This document shows positions 16,339-24,825 of a stretch of DNA of 64,000 bases, one piece after another. Numbering within the stretch: position 1 is the stretch's first letter; every line of letters starts with the position of its first letter. The translations under genes and the position numbers were made by a program. Where the stretch lies: NCBI GenBank assembly GCA_002737705.1, contig NSIM01000004.1, positions 62,001-126,000 of the forward strand. The letters run 5' to 3'. Under the pieces are notes generated by a model, which was not told the DNA's origin, made no database searches, and was given only the letters and a program-made list of their open reading frames with translations. This stretch comes from Flavobacteriales bacterium (GTDB lineage Bacteria > Bacteroidota > Bacteroidia > NS11-12g > UBA955).

Positions 16339-16800
16339 ATGTTGCCCCCTAAAAAAGATATTAAAACTTTCTGCTTGGAATCCATTGATGGTATGATAAG
16401 TGAATTTAGTGCATCTATTAAAGAAATTCAGCTGGGTATGTTTGAAGAAACAAAAAGTTCTGTGGGTGACAAATTTGAGACCACCCGCACCCAATATCAG
16501 CGAGAAATAGAACGATTAACGATTCAATTGGCGAACTCCCACACAACAAAAATATGTATTCTTTCCATGGGTGATAGCAAATCTCTAGCGGTTGGAGAAG
16601 GCTCTCTTATTCAACTTAAATCTGGCACCAATAGCCCCATGATTTATCTTGCTGCAGCGATGGGAAACCTGAAATTCAATGGGCAATCTTTGCATGTAAT
16701 TTCTTTGCAATCTCCATTGGGAATTGCCTTAATCGGCAGAAAAAAAGGAGACTCATTTAAATTTAATACCATCAATTATTCTATTGAAGAATTGCAATAA
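16339..16800 (+). CDS. Gre-like protein (GreA/GreB C-terminal domain fold)
   Basis: A 153-residue protein. Residues about 20-65 are helical and could form a coiled coil. The C-terminal half (about 85-150) follows the pattern of the FKBP-like RNA-polymerase-binding domain of GreA/GreB: GSLIQLKSG, then YLAAAMG, then the motif SPLGIALIGRKKGDSF, and a final strand-helix. In real Gre factors the N-terminal coiled coil carries acidic residues at its tip; here it is shorter and less clear. Similar Bacteroidota proteins are often mislabelled '3-oxoacyl-ACP synthase', for which there is no support in this sequence. A role at RNA polymerase is inferred. It ends exactly where the convergent E1 gene ends, with no intervening base. 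Confidence 0.75.
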   Translation: MLPPKKDIKTFCLESIDGMISEFSASIKEIQLGMFEETKSSVGDKFETTRTQYQREIERLTIQLANSHTTKICILSMGDSKSLAVGEGSLIQLKSGTNSPMIYLAAAMGNLKFNGQSLHVISLQSPLGIALIGRKKGDSFKFNTINYSIEELQ

Positions 16801-18846
16801 CTACCCATTTAAGATCATTATAAGCTTATTGAATACCTTGTCTGCATTGGGCAACATCTCAGCTTCCATACTGATGTTAAGCGGGACTGCTGGCAAATCA
16901 ATACTTCCCATTGTATAGATAGGGGCATCCAAATACTCAAAACACTGCTGAGAAATCCGCCCCGCCAGTGACTCAGCAAAGCTGTTAAGAAGGGTTTCTT
17001 CTGTCAATATCAATACTTTTCCATGGGTCTTAACCATGTCTACAATAGATTTTTCATCGTAAGGGGAAAGGGTTCGTAAATCCAAAATAGAAACTTGTCC
17101 TGACATTTTTTTTGCAGCACCCAAGGCCCAGTGTACGCCCATTCCGTATGTTATAATCGCAACCGAATTGCCATTTTTCACCGCTTCTTCGTTGGCTTCC
17201 AAAACAATCCGGGCTTTGCCAAATGGGATAATATACGCCTCATCTGGCTCAGGTGTCTTGGCTTCTTCAGTGCCCATAACTTTACTCCAATACAGGCCTT
17301 TGTGCTCAAATATTACCACAGGATTGGGGTCGTAATAAGCAGATTTTATCAAGCCTTTCAAATCTGCAGCATTGCTTGGATAGGCAATTTTAATTCCTTT
17401 AATGGGCAAAATGGAACTTTCGACCGACCCACTGTGGTATGGACCACCCCCTCCATATGCTCCCGTAGGTACCCTAATAACACAAGAAACAGGATATTTA
17501 CCCATACTCAAATAAGCACTTTTACTCAATTCTGTAACCAACTGATTTATCCCTGGCCAAATGTAATCGGCAAATTGAATTTCCACAATGGGTCGAGCAC
17601 CCACAGCACTCATACCCACAGTACTTCCAATAATATACGCTTCTTGTATGGGTGTGTTAAATACCCTTTTGTTCCCATATTTTTCTGCTAGGGTAGCAGC
17701 TTCACGAAACACACCGCCCAATCGATAGCCTACATCCTGTCCGTATAAAAGAGACTCGGGATGTTTTTTTAAAATTTCATCCACAGCATGCAAAGCCGCA
17801 TCTACCATCATTATGGTTTCAGCACCCTCAGGAGAACGAATTCCCAACTCCTCGGAAATGTCGGTTGGCGCAAAAACATGCAACATCAGTGAATCAGGTG
17901 AAGGGTCAGCGGCAAGTTTGGCACGCGCAAATTGTTCGTTAACCGATGCGCTGGCTCTCATTTGAATCTCGTTGAGTGATTCCTCTGTTTCGGCTAAATT
18001 AATGAGCAATTCTTTAACGCGGGGCAAAGGGTCTTTTTGTCTGTGTTTTTCTAAATCATCCCGATACCACTCACTTCGAACACCACTGGTATGGTGTCCA
18101 AGCAAGGGAACCTTTACATGCACCAACATTGGAGATCGTTCCAATCGAACATATTCAATGGCCTTGGCCATTTCGTCATAGCACTGAACAAAATCACTCC
18201 CGTTTATGCGTATTCTGCGCATTCCCTTGAAACCCAAGGCATAATCAAAAGCATCCATTGCCCGCATTTCATCGGCACTGGCAGAAATACCCCAATCATT
18301 GTCTTGTATCAAAAATATTATTGGTAACTTATGCAAAACAGCCATTTGAAAAGCCTCTGCCACCTCTCCCTCCGTTACAGATCCATCACCCAAAGAACAC
18401 AAAACAATGGGCTTCTCAGCCCCACGCAACAAGCCTTGACTTTCTAAATATTTCAAACCATGGGCTGCTCCTGTAGCGGGTATAGCCTGCATACCAGTAG
18501 CACTGCTTTGGTGAGGCATTTTGGTCGTATTCGGTCGATTCAAGGATGGGTGTGCATAATAAGTTCTACCCCCGCTAAAAGGATCTTCTGCTTTGGCTAA
18601 CAATTGCAACATGAGTTCATACGCTTGCATACCCATCGCCAACAGCATAGATTCATCACGGTAATAAGGGAACGCATAATCAATATTTTTTAAATGGAAT
18701 GCCGTGGCAATTTGGATGGCTTCATGGCCTTGAGAAGTGCTGTGGACATATTTTGCTATTTGTCGATTCTCCTCATACACATTTGCCATAGATCGGGCTG
18801 TACACATAATTTCCCAAGCCCTAAGCAGAATTTCCTTGCCTACCAT
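16801..18846 (-). CDS. Fused 2-oxoacid dehydrogenase E1 (alpha+beta), canonical ThDP motif
   Basis: A 681-residue fusion of the E1 alpha and beta chains of a branched-chain-type 2-oxoacid dehydrogenase, which decarboxylates a 2-oxoacid with thiamine diphosphate and acylates the lipoyl E2. The alpha part (about 1-320) has HSTSQGHEA and the ThDP/Mg motif GDGSVTEG ... QDNDWGIS, with the ligand Asp and Asn both present. The beta part (about 345-681) has the transketolase-like pyrimidine-binding domain (QEAYIIGSTVGMSAVG, EIQFADY) and the C-terminal domain with ILTEETL. No E2, lipoyl or E3 gene is nearby. A second, more divergent fused E1 lies at 38160-40565, so the genome carries at least two. Substrate preference cannot be told from sequence alone. 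Confidence 0.93.
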   Translation of the reverse strand: MVGKEILLRAWEIMCTARSMANVYEENRQIAKYVHSTSQGHEAIQIATAFHLKNIDYAFPYYRDESMLLAMGMQAYELMLQLLAKAEDPFSGGRTYYAHPSLNRPNTTKMPHQSSATGMQAIPATGAAHGLKYLESQGLLRGAEKPIVLCSLGDGSVTEGEVAEAFQMAVLHKLPIIFLIQDNDWGISASADEMRAMDAFDYALGFKGMRRIRINGSDFVQCYDEMAKAIEYVRLERSPMLVHVKVPLLGHHTSGVRSEWYRDDLEKHRQKDPLPRVKELLINLAETEESLNEIQMRASASVNEQFARAKLAADPSPDSLMLHVFAPTDISEELGIRSPEGAETIMMVDAALHAVDEILKKHPESLLYGQDVGYRLGGVFREAATLAEKYGNKRVFNTPIQEAYIIGSTVGMSAVGARPIVEIQFADYIWPGINQLVTELSKSAYLSMGKYPVSCVIRVPTGAYGGGGPYHSGSVESSILPIKGIKIAYPSNAADLKGLIKSAYYDPNPVVIFEHKGLYWSKVMGTEEAKTPEPDEAYIIPFGKARIVLEANEEAVKNGNSVAIITYGMGVHWALGAAKKMSGQVSILDLRTLSPYDEKSIVDMVKTHGKVLILTEETLLNSFAESLAGRISQQCFEYLDAPIYTMGSIDLPAVPLNISMEAEMLPNADKVFNKLIMILNG

Positions 18847-18985
18847 AATTTCAACTGCAAGTTTACGGAAATTAACCCGCAGGTTTTTGATTCAAAAATC
18901 TAAATACTGCTGCGAAGAAGACTAAATACAATCCTCGTTCTTAAATTGTTTGTTATATTGCGAAAGTATACATCCGATATTGCCT

Positions 18986-21610
18986 ATGAAACAAACTGTC
19001 ATTGTATCTCTTTTCATTCTATTTTTTTCCATACCAGGAACCGCGCAAATTTCTAGCGCGGATTCTTCATCCCCTAAGAAAGTATATCGTATTGAAGAAG
19101 TTAGTATTCTACAAAATCGCCTCAAAGAAAAACTCAAAGAATCACCGCTGACTGTCGAAAGCATGGGAGCCCAAAGTATCAAAGAAACCCCTGCAAGTGA
19201 TTTCTATGAAGCATTAGGCCACCTCAAAGGAGTTGATGTTACGAGTGCTAGTTTGGGATTTAGAATTATCAATACCCGGGGATTCAATAGTACAAGCCCT
19301 GTAAGAACTCTCCAATTAATTGATGGCGTAGATAACCAATCTCCTGGACTAAACTTCTCATTGGGAAATTTTTTGGGCGCCAGTGAATTGGATGTACTGA
19401 ATCAAGAAATTGTAGTGGGTGCCTCTAGTGCTTATTATGGTCCAGGTGCTTTTAATGGTGTAATTTCAATGACCACCAAAGACCCTTTTAAATACCAAGG
19501 ACTACAATTAAAACAAAAGATAGCCGAGCGGGGATTGACAGAAACCGCCATCCGTTATTCAAAAGCTTTTGGTGGGAAGCCTGGACAAGAAAAATGGGCA
19601 ATGAAGGCAAATTTATATTATATGAAAGCCTATGATTGGGTAGCCGACAATATGGATGCTTCGAAATCTGGCGGGCCGGTAAATCAAATAAACAACAAAC
19701 TCAACCCAGGGGGTTACGATGCAGTGAACCGGTATGGTGACGAAATATTGCGCCCTGGTGAAAACGATGCAACTGCAAAATCACAAATGGCTGACTTTCC
19801 AGGATTAATGCGTTTCAACCGACAAGGGTATGCCGAAAAAGATATTGTGGATTACAATACCTATAATTTTAAAACCTCATTAATGACCGCCTATCGTCCC
19901 AAAAACGGCAGTCCGAGGCAATTTGAATACCAAATAAATTATGGGATGGGAACAACTGTTTATCAAGGAGATAATCGGTATAGCCTTCGCGACATCAAAT
20001 TTTTGCAGAATCGTTTAGAATATAAAGATAAAAATGGTTTTTTGAGAGCCTATTCTACAAATGAAGATGCTGGTAAAACCTACGATGCTGTTTTTACAGC
20101 TTTGCTGATGCAGAAATATGCCAAACAAGACGATTTATGGGGAGGAGATTACTATTCGCTTTGGAGAAAATACTTTGTGCCAAAAATAAAAAAAATCTCA
20201 GGCTTCCCCACGGGTGATTGGGGAAACAATCCCAACTGGTTTAAAGAATTGGATGCCATCCTTGCTCAACATCAAGACTCTTTGTTTATATGGCACGAAC
20301 AATGCGCCAATTTGGCCGACCGGAAAAATGACTGGCAAGGTCTGCAACATTCTATACAACCCAATACTTACAAGCGTTTTGCCCCAGGTACAGAAAGATT
20401 TGATAGTCTAAAAAATGCCATTACCACATTGAGAAGTTTTGGTCAGGGTGGCAGTGGGTTTTACGATAAGAGTGGGCTTTACCACATTCAAGGTGAACAT
20501 CGCTTTAATTTACGAAACAACATTTCACTCACATTGGGATTCTCCAACAGATTGTACAGACCGAACTCTATGGGAACGATATTTTCTGATACCAATAACA
20601 GAAAAATAAAAAATCAAGAAGCTGGTGTTTACGGAGGTTTGGAACGTAGGTCTAAAGACAACAAACTCAAATTTAACGCCACAGCACGGGTAGATAAAAA
20701 TCAGAACTTTCCCTTCATTTTCTCCCCCGCAGCTTCATTGGTATATACACCCGATAAAATTACATATTATAGAATGAGTTTGTCAGCCGGGGTTCGAAAT
20801 CCTACATTGGCAGATCAATACTTGTACTATAACGTGGGAAGAGCAATTTTGCTCGGAAATATATCGGGTTACGACAGTTTGGTTACCTTAAAATCTTTAT
20901 ACAACGCATTGAGCGGCCTTACTACGCAATTGGAAAAGTTAGATTGGTTTAACGTTTCCCCAGTTCGTCCAGAAAAAGTAAAAAGCATAGAAATGGGTTA
21001 TAAGTCATTCTTGTTTAAAAATAAGATAAATATCGATGCCAGCGCATACTTTAGTTATTACCAAGACTTTATTGGTTACAAAATTGGCATTGATCCAACC
21101 ATCGACTACAGCATTAATTATATCAGTGGCGGACAAGTATATCGCATTGCCACCAACGCTGAAACCAGTGTAACAACTACCGGTATAAGTATCGGATCCA
21201 ATTATTACTTTGCCAAAAATTATACCGCTGGAATAAATTATTCATACAATCAATTGCACAAAAAAGACAGCCTCGATCCAATCATCCCAGCATTTAATAC
21301 ACCAAAAAATAAATATAATTTGTCCCTTTCAGGTCAAAATATCAGCATCAAAAAATGGAAGATGCACTATCTCGGATTCGGCGTAAACTTTAAATGGATT
21401 CAAGGATTTACCTTTGAAGGTAGCCCTCAATTTACAGGAAATGTTCCTACCTATTGGCTATTGGATGCAATGATATCCAAGACTATACCGAAATATGGAG
21501 CCATGATTAAAATGGGTGCGAGCAATATTACCAACAATATGACAATGCAAGTTTATGGTGGTCCAAGAATTGGTAGAATGGCTTATTTTACCCTCTATTT
21601 TGACATGTAA
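18986..21610 (+). CDS. TonB-dependent outer-membrane receptor
   Basis: An 874-residue outer-membrane receptor with a signal peptide (MKQTVIVSLFILFFSIPGTA, cleavage near residue 20). The plug domain contains a TonB-box-like region and the conserved segments GFRIINTRGFN, LQLIDGVDNQ, and EIVVGASSAYYGPGAFNGVISM. A 22-strand-type barrel rich in aromatic strand ends follows and finishes with Phe-Asp-Met. There is no N-terminal carboxypeptidase-like domain, so it is not a typical SusC. The frame opens at 18950, but the ATG at 18986 starts the signal peptide. The next gene, 60 bases on, encodes a T9SS-exported esterase-like protein with its own probable promoter; the pair may handle the same unknown ligand. 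Confidence 0.94.
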   Translation: MKQTVIVSLFILFFSIPGTAQISSADSSSPKKVYRIEEVSILQNRLKEKLKESPLTVESMGAQSIKETPASDFYEALGHLKGVDVTSASLGFRIINTRGFNSTSPVRTLQLIDGVDNQSPGLNFSLGNFLGASELDVLNQEIVVGASSAYYGPGAFNGVISMTTKDPFKYQGLQLKQKIAERGLTETAIRYSKAFGGKPGQEKWAMKANLYYMKAYDWVADNMDASKSGGPVNQINNKLNPGGYDAVNRYGDEILRPGENDATAKSQMADFPGLMRFNRQGYAEKDIVDYNTYNFKTSLMTAYRPKNGSPRQFEYQINYGMGTTVYQGDNRYSLRDIKFLQNRLEYKDKNGFLRAYSTNEDAGKTYDAVFTALLMQKYAKQDDLWGGDYYSLWRKYFVPKIKKISGFPTGDWGNNPNWFKELDAILAQHQDSLFIWHEQCANLADRKNDWQGLQHSIQPNTYKRFAPGTERFDSLKNAITTLRSFGQGGSGFYDKSGLYHIQGEHRFNLRNNISLTLGFSNRLYRPNSMGTIFSDTNNRKIKNQEAGVYGGLERRSKDNKLKFNATARVDKNQNFPFIFSPAASLVYTPDKITYYRMSLSAGVRNPTLADQYLYYNVGRAILLGNISGYDSLVTLKSLYNALSGLTTQLEKLDWFNVSPVRPEKVKSIEMGYKSFLFKNKINIDASAYFSYYQDFIGYKIGIDPTIDYSINYISGGQVYRIATNAETSVTTTGISIGSNYYFAKNYTAGINYSYNQLHKKDSLDPIIPAFNTPKNKYNLSLSGQNISIKKWKMHYLGFGVNFKWIQGFTFEGSPQFTGNVPTYWLLDAMISKTIPKYGAMIKMGASNITNNMTMQVYGGPRIGRMAYFTLYFDM

Positions 21611-21618
21611 GTTTCTTG

Positions 21619-21649
21619 TTGCAATCTTTACAGCTAATCGTTATGTTTG
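21619..21649 (+). promoter_or_regulatory. Bacteroidota promoter of the esterase-like gene
   Basis: TTG at 21619-21621 is followed after 20 bases by TATGTTTG (21642-21649), matching the -33/-7 pattern. The ATG follows 21 bases later at 21671. The gene can therefore be transcribed apart from the receptor gene. Confidence 0.6.
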
Positions 21650-21670
21650 CGAGTAAATAATATACACATT

Positions 21671-23182
21671 ATGAAAAAAACCCTACTAACCTCATTAATT
21701 GTTTTACTGGTATCTAATTCTTTTGCCCAAATTAAATATGTGGACAAAATTTTAACTACCGACAAAATCAAAATTACCAAAAACACTGCTTATGGTGACA
21801 ACTACACCGTAATTACAGGAACTCCAACCATGGCCAGCAAAGTAATGCCGATGGTAATGGACATTTACGAACCCCAAGATGGTGCTAGCAATAGGCCCTT
21901 AATTCTTTTCTCACACTCAGGTTCTTTTTTGCCACGCTATTCTAATAACTCTCCCGTTGGTTATAAAGATGACAGTGCAACAGTGGCCTTGTGTATGGCA
22001 TTGGCCCAACGTGGATACGTGGTGGCGTCTTTTACCTACCGAATGGGATGGAATCCTGCTGCTGCGACCGTTGATTTGCGCAAGCAAGGTATCATTAATG
22101 CTGCTTATAAAGGAGTTCAAGATTTAGCAACCTGCGTTCGTTACTGGAAAAGAAGTGTAAAAGAAGCTGGTAATCCCTATAATATTGACACCACCAAAAT
22201 TGCTGTGGGTGGAAATGGCACTGGTGGTTATATCGCAAGTGCTTATGCTTCTCTTGACCGTCAAAGCGAAATTAAAAGCACCAAATTTCGGGACGCTTCT
22301 ACAGGTAAATATATGGTAAATGATACCATGTGGGGTAACCTCTCAGGCCTTGGCGTAGACAACCCAGCCATAGGTATGTTCTGTAAATCTAATCACGCTG
22401 GATATACTTCAAATTCTAAAGTTGCTTTTTGTGTTGGTGGCGCTATTGGTGACTCTTCCTGGATAGAGAAAGGTGAAATTCCAATCATTTGGAGCCACTC
22501 AATAATGGATCCTTTTGCTCCTTATACCACTGGAATGGTAAACGTACCTGGTACTACTTTGCAAGTGGTTGAAGTAAGTGGTGGATACGATGCCATGGCT
22601 CGTTGCCAACGTTTAGGCAATACTGCTCCCTACAAAGGGAAAGTAATGGATGACTATACCCGCTCAATCAATAAATTGAACAAGGGTATTGACGGATTGT
22701 ATCCAATTGCGGGTCTTGCCAACGCTTCTGGCCCCTACGAATGGTACGATACTGCAAAAATAAAATTGTTGCCAAACCCTCCATACAATCCTCCTGTGAT
22801 TTTGGCAGGAATTAAGGCATCAAACCCCATGTGGAGCAAAGCAAAAGCCATGAGGTATATTGATACCGTTATAGGCTATATGGCGCCTCGAATTGCTATA
22901 AGCTTAGGCTTGCTTACTTCGGTTGGTATTGAAAACTCAAACTTGGCTACAAATGTAACCTTGGCTCCAAACCCTGCTAAGAACCAATTAATCATCCACA
23001 ACAACTGGGATAACCGCGTATTGCTGGGTGCTAGCTTGGTAGATGTTACTGGTAAAATAATTCGTGAATTTGCAATTTCTAGCAACCACAATGTATTTGA
23101 ATTGAATGTTCCTACAGGTATTTATGTAGTGAGAATGCAGTTCAACGACGGCGTTGGAAGCAGCAAGTTGATGGTTGATTAA
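21671..23182 (+). CDS. T9SS-exported alpha/beta-hydrolase-like protein lacking the nucleophile serine
   Basis: The 503-residue precursor has a signal peptide (MKKTLLTSLIVLLVSNSFA), an alpha/beta-hydrolase domain (about 25-400) and a C-terminal T9SS type A sorting domain (about 430-503: LAPNPAKNQLIIHN, a VTGKIIREF strand, and the ending GIYVVRMQF). The hydrolase part is esterase/lipase-like: RPLILFSHSGSF forms the strand before the oxyanion loop, and GYVVASFTYR follows. The nucleophile elbow, normally G-x-S-x-G, reads GNGTG: Gly183 stands where the Ser should be (codon GGC, one change from AGC). Either it is an inactive, binding-only paralogue, or Thr184 serves another way. The protein is expected at the cell surface or secreted. 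It lies next to a TonB-dependent receptor. Confidence 0.87.
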   Translation: MKKTLLTSLIVLLVSNSFAQIKYVDKILTTDKIKITKNTAYGDNYTVITGTPTMASKVMPMVMDIYEPQDGASNRPLILFSHSGSFLPRYSNNSPVGYKDDSATVALCMALAQRGYVVASFTYRMGWNPAAATVDLRKQGIINAAYKGVQDLATCVRYWKRSVKEAGNPYNIDTTKIAVGGNGTGGYIASAYASLDRQSEIKSTKFRDASTGKYMVNDTMWGNLSGLGVDNPAIGMFCKSNHAGYTSNSKVAFCVGGAIGDSSWIEKGEIPIIWSHSIMDPFAPYTTGMVNVPGTTLQVVEVSGGYDAMARCQRLGNTAPYKGKVMDDYTRSINKLNKGIDGLYPIAGLANASGPYEWYDTAKIKLLPNPPYNPPVILAGIKASNPMWSKAKAMRYIDTVIGYMAPRIAISLGLLTSVGIENSNLATNVTLAPNPAKNQLIIHNNWDNRVLLGASLVDVTGKIIREFAISSNHNVFELNVPTGIYVVRMQFNDGVGSSKLMVD

Positions 23183-23243
23183 TTCGCCAAAAACAAACAT
23201 TTTTACTCCATTGGATTTCTAAAATATTTAGGGATTCAACTTC

Positions 23244-23291
23244 AAATAAAAAGGGGAGGGACGGCCATTGCCGCCCCTCCCCTTTTTATTT
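23244..23291. terminator. Very strong bidirectional hairpin terminator
   Basis: Arms of 17 bases (23244-23260 and 23275-23291, with G-rich and C-rich cores flanked by A- and T-runs) pair perfectly. The inner CGGC/GCCG (62-65 with 70-73) extends the stem beyond one A-C mismatch, around a CATT loop. The A-run on one side and T-run on the other allow termination on either strand. It closes the receptor/esterase unit. Confidence 0.93.
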
Positions 23292-23400
23292 CATAACGAA
23301 CATTTAACTGAAAACCTGAGCGTTAATTCTGGTGGTTTCAAGTCCCTATTTCAAACAACATATTTTTTTAACCCCTATTTCCTATATAATTTTACACTTA

Positions 23401-24318
23401 ATGAACCGCATTTTGTTGTGTTCCGTCATGGTTTTTGCATTGCTCTTCTGCGGATGTAATTCGGCTTATGCAGGAGCAGCCAGCATGATTGAAAAACGCC
23501 ACGCTCGATATACTGTGCCACAGTCATTTTCTATTTCAAAATTATCCGACGTCTCAACCATCGATTGCGCCAACCAAGCCATATTGATCAACGACATACC
23601 CATTCCTATCAATCCAAATCCAACTCCTTTTTTATCGGAAAATTATGAAAAAAAATACCAGTTTATTTTTTCAATTAGCCGTGGATATGGACTTAATCAG
23701 TACCGATCAACAAAGATGAGGCGATCCCAAGAATCCCGAGTTAACTTACCCTCAAAAATGGCGTCAGGGATTTGGAGTTCTTATAGTTTTCAAATTCAGC
23801 CCAACGCAAAATATCAATGGGGTTATAGCTACCACGCCAAATTAGATGCGGACTTATCAAGCAACTACCTCCTCAATGAAATTGGATATCTAATACCCCA
23901 AAAAAAAGGCAGTCTCGAAATTGGAGTCGGCCTTGGATGGGGTATGACAAAACGAATCAATGGAAACAACTATGCAGATAGTTTCGATACATTTCAAAAT
24001 ATAAAATACGGTCGAGATACGATGCTCGAAGAAGCCTACTCGTTTATTCCCAATGCGAAGCACTCATTTATGCCCATCAATGGACACGTTAAATTTATTT
24101 ATCCCGTGTATAAAAATATTGAATTAACTGCTTTTGCAAGCTACACTAGAATTCCTTGCTATAACGATTTTTACAAAACCGAAACTGTATTAGTCAAGGA
24201 AACCATTACACCAACCATAACAAGTTACAAACGAGACGAATTATCGATGCAAAGAGTTACCTCCATCTCTTCATACCAAATTTATACTCTTGGTTTATCC
24301 ATTAGAATTAAAATTTAA
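23401..24318 (+). CDS. Exported beta-barrel-like protein of unknown function
   Basis: A 305-residue protein with an N-terminal export signal (MNRILLCSVMVFALLFCGC). Cleavage could follow the lipobox-like FCG|C, or the AYA|G site a few residues later, so lipoprotein or soluble/outer-membrane processing is undecided. From about residue 80 the chain alternates hydrophobic and polar residues with aromatic ends (YQFIFSISRGYG, WSSYSFQI, LEIGVGLGWGM, IELTAFASYTR) and ends in LGLSIRIKI, like an 8- to 10-strand outer-membrane barrel. The frame opens at 23332, but the signal peptide begins at the ATG 23401. The lipoprotein gene follows after five bases, indicating one transcript. No function is assigned. 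Confidence 0.75.
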   Translation: MNRILLCSVMVFALLFCGCNSAYAGAASMIEKRHARYTVPQSFSISKLSDVSTIDCANQAILINDIPIPINPNPTPFLSENYEKKYQFIFSISRGYGLNQYRSTKMRRSQESRVNLPSKMASGIWSSYSFQIQPNAKYQWGYSYHAKLDADLSSNYLLNEIGYLIPQKKGSLEIGVGLGWGMTKRINGNNYADSFDTFQNIKYGRDTMLEEAYSFIPNAKHSFMPINGHVKFIYPVYKNIELTAFASYTRIPCYNDFYKTETVLVKETITPTITSYKRDELSMQRVTSISSYQIYTLGLSIRIKI

Positions 24319-24323
24319 CCCCC

Positions 24324-24737
24324 ATGAAAACAGGAAAAATTCTATTCACAATTTCGGCAATTATAGTAATCCTCTTCACTAATTCTTGCGAACATTTTCA
24401 CGTTATCACCGTTAATTATGATGTCTCGCAAACCATCCAAAACGACAAAACCGACACGATACATGCCAAAACATTGATTGTGACTTCAAAGGACCAATAC
24501 AATTCCACCATTCCTGTGATAGATTCACAGAGCTATGATTATACGTTGGCTTCTGGCGAAAAGAGGACCTTCCACCATCCAAATAGTCAACTTTACTCTG
24601 ACAGACTAGATACGATTTTTTATTATTTCGACATCACTGATGCGCAAGGAAAGATGGAATCATTCATGCGAACTATTGCAACGAAAGAATTTTACTTGGA
24701 TACTAAAATCTCCGAAACAATCGTAATAAAAGACTAA
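24324..24737 (+). CDS. Small lipoprotein of unknown function
   Basis: A 137-residue protein with a lipoprotein signal: hydrophobic ILFTISAIIVILF followed by the lipobox FTNSC, with Cys22 the probable lipidated residue. The mature part is beta-rich and polar, with no motif I recognise. It starts five bases after the stop of the barrel-like gene upstream, so the two are probably co-expressed and may interact at the outer membrane. Confidence 0.75.
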   Translation: MKTGKILFTISAIIVILFTNSCEHFHVITVNYDVSQTIQNDKTDTIHAKTLIVTSKDQYNSTIPVIDSQSYDYTLASGEKRTFHHPNSQLYSDRLDTIFYYFDITDAQGKMESFMRTIATKEFYLDTKISETIVIKD

Positions 24738-24795
24738 AGACGGCGGTTCTTTTATGCCAATTGATTATCCCATCTCTGTTTCCCTAGGAATTCAG

Positions 24796-24803
24796 TAAAT
24801 TTG
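24796..24803 (+). promoter_or_regulatory. -7 promoter element of ileS
   Basis: TAAATTTG matches TAnnTTTG and ends 22 bases before the ileS ATG. A small hairpin (GTAC/GTAC around TTTTTCA) lies between them. No T-box or other riboswitch is visible. Confidence 0.5.
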
Positions 24804-24825
24804 TACTTTTTCAGTACAACCGCGA

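Noticed and set aside
17131-17691. A 186-codon plus-strand frame opposite the E1 gene
   Set aside because: It lies wholly within a clear E1 coding region on the other strand; the protein is rich in Asn, His and Ser as expected of an antisense shadow.
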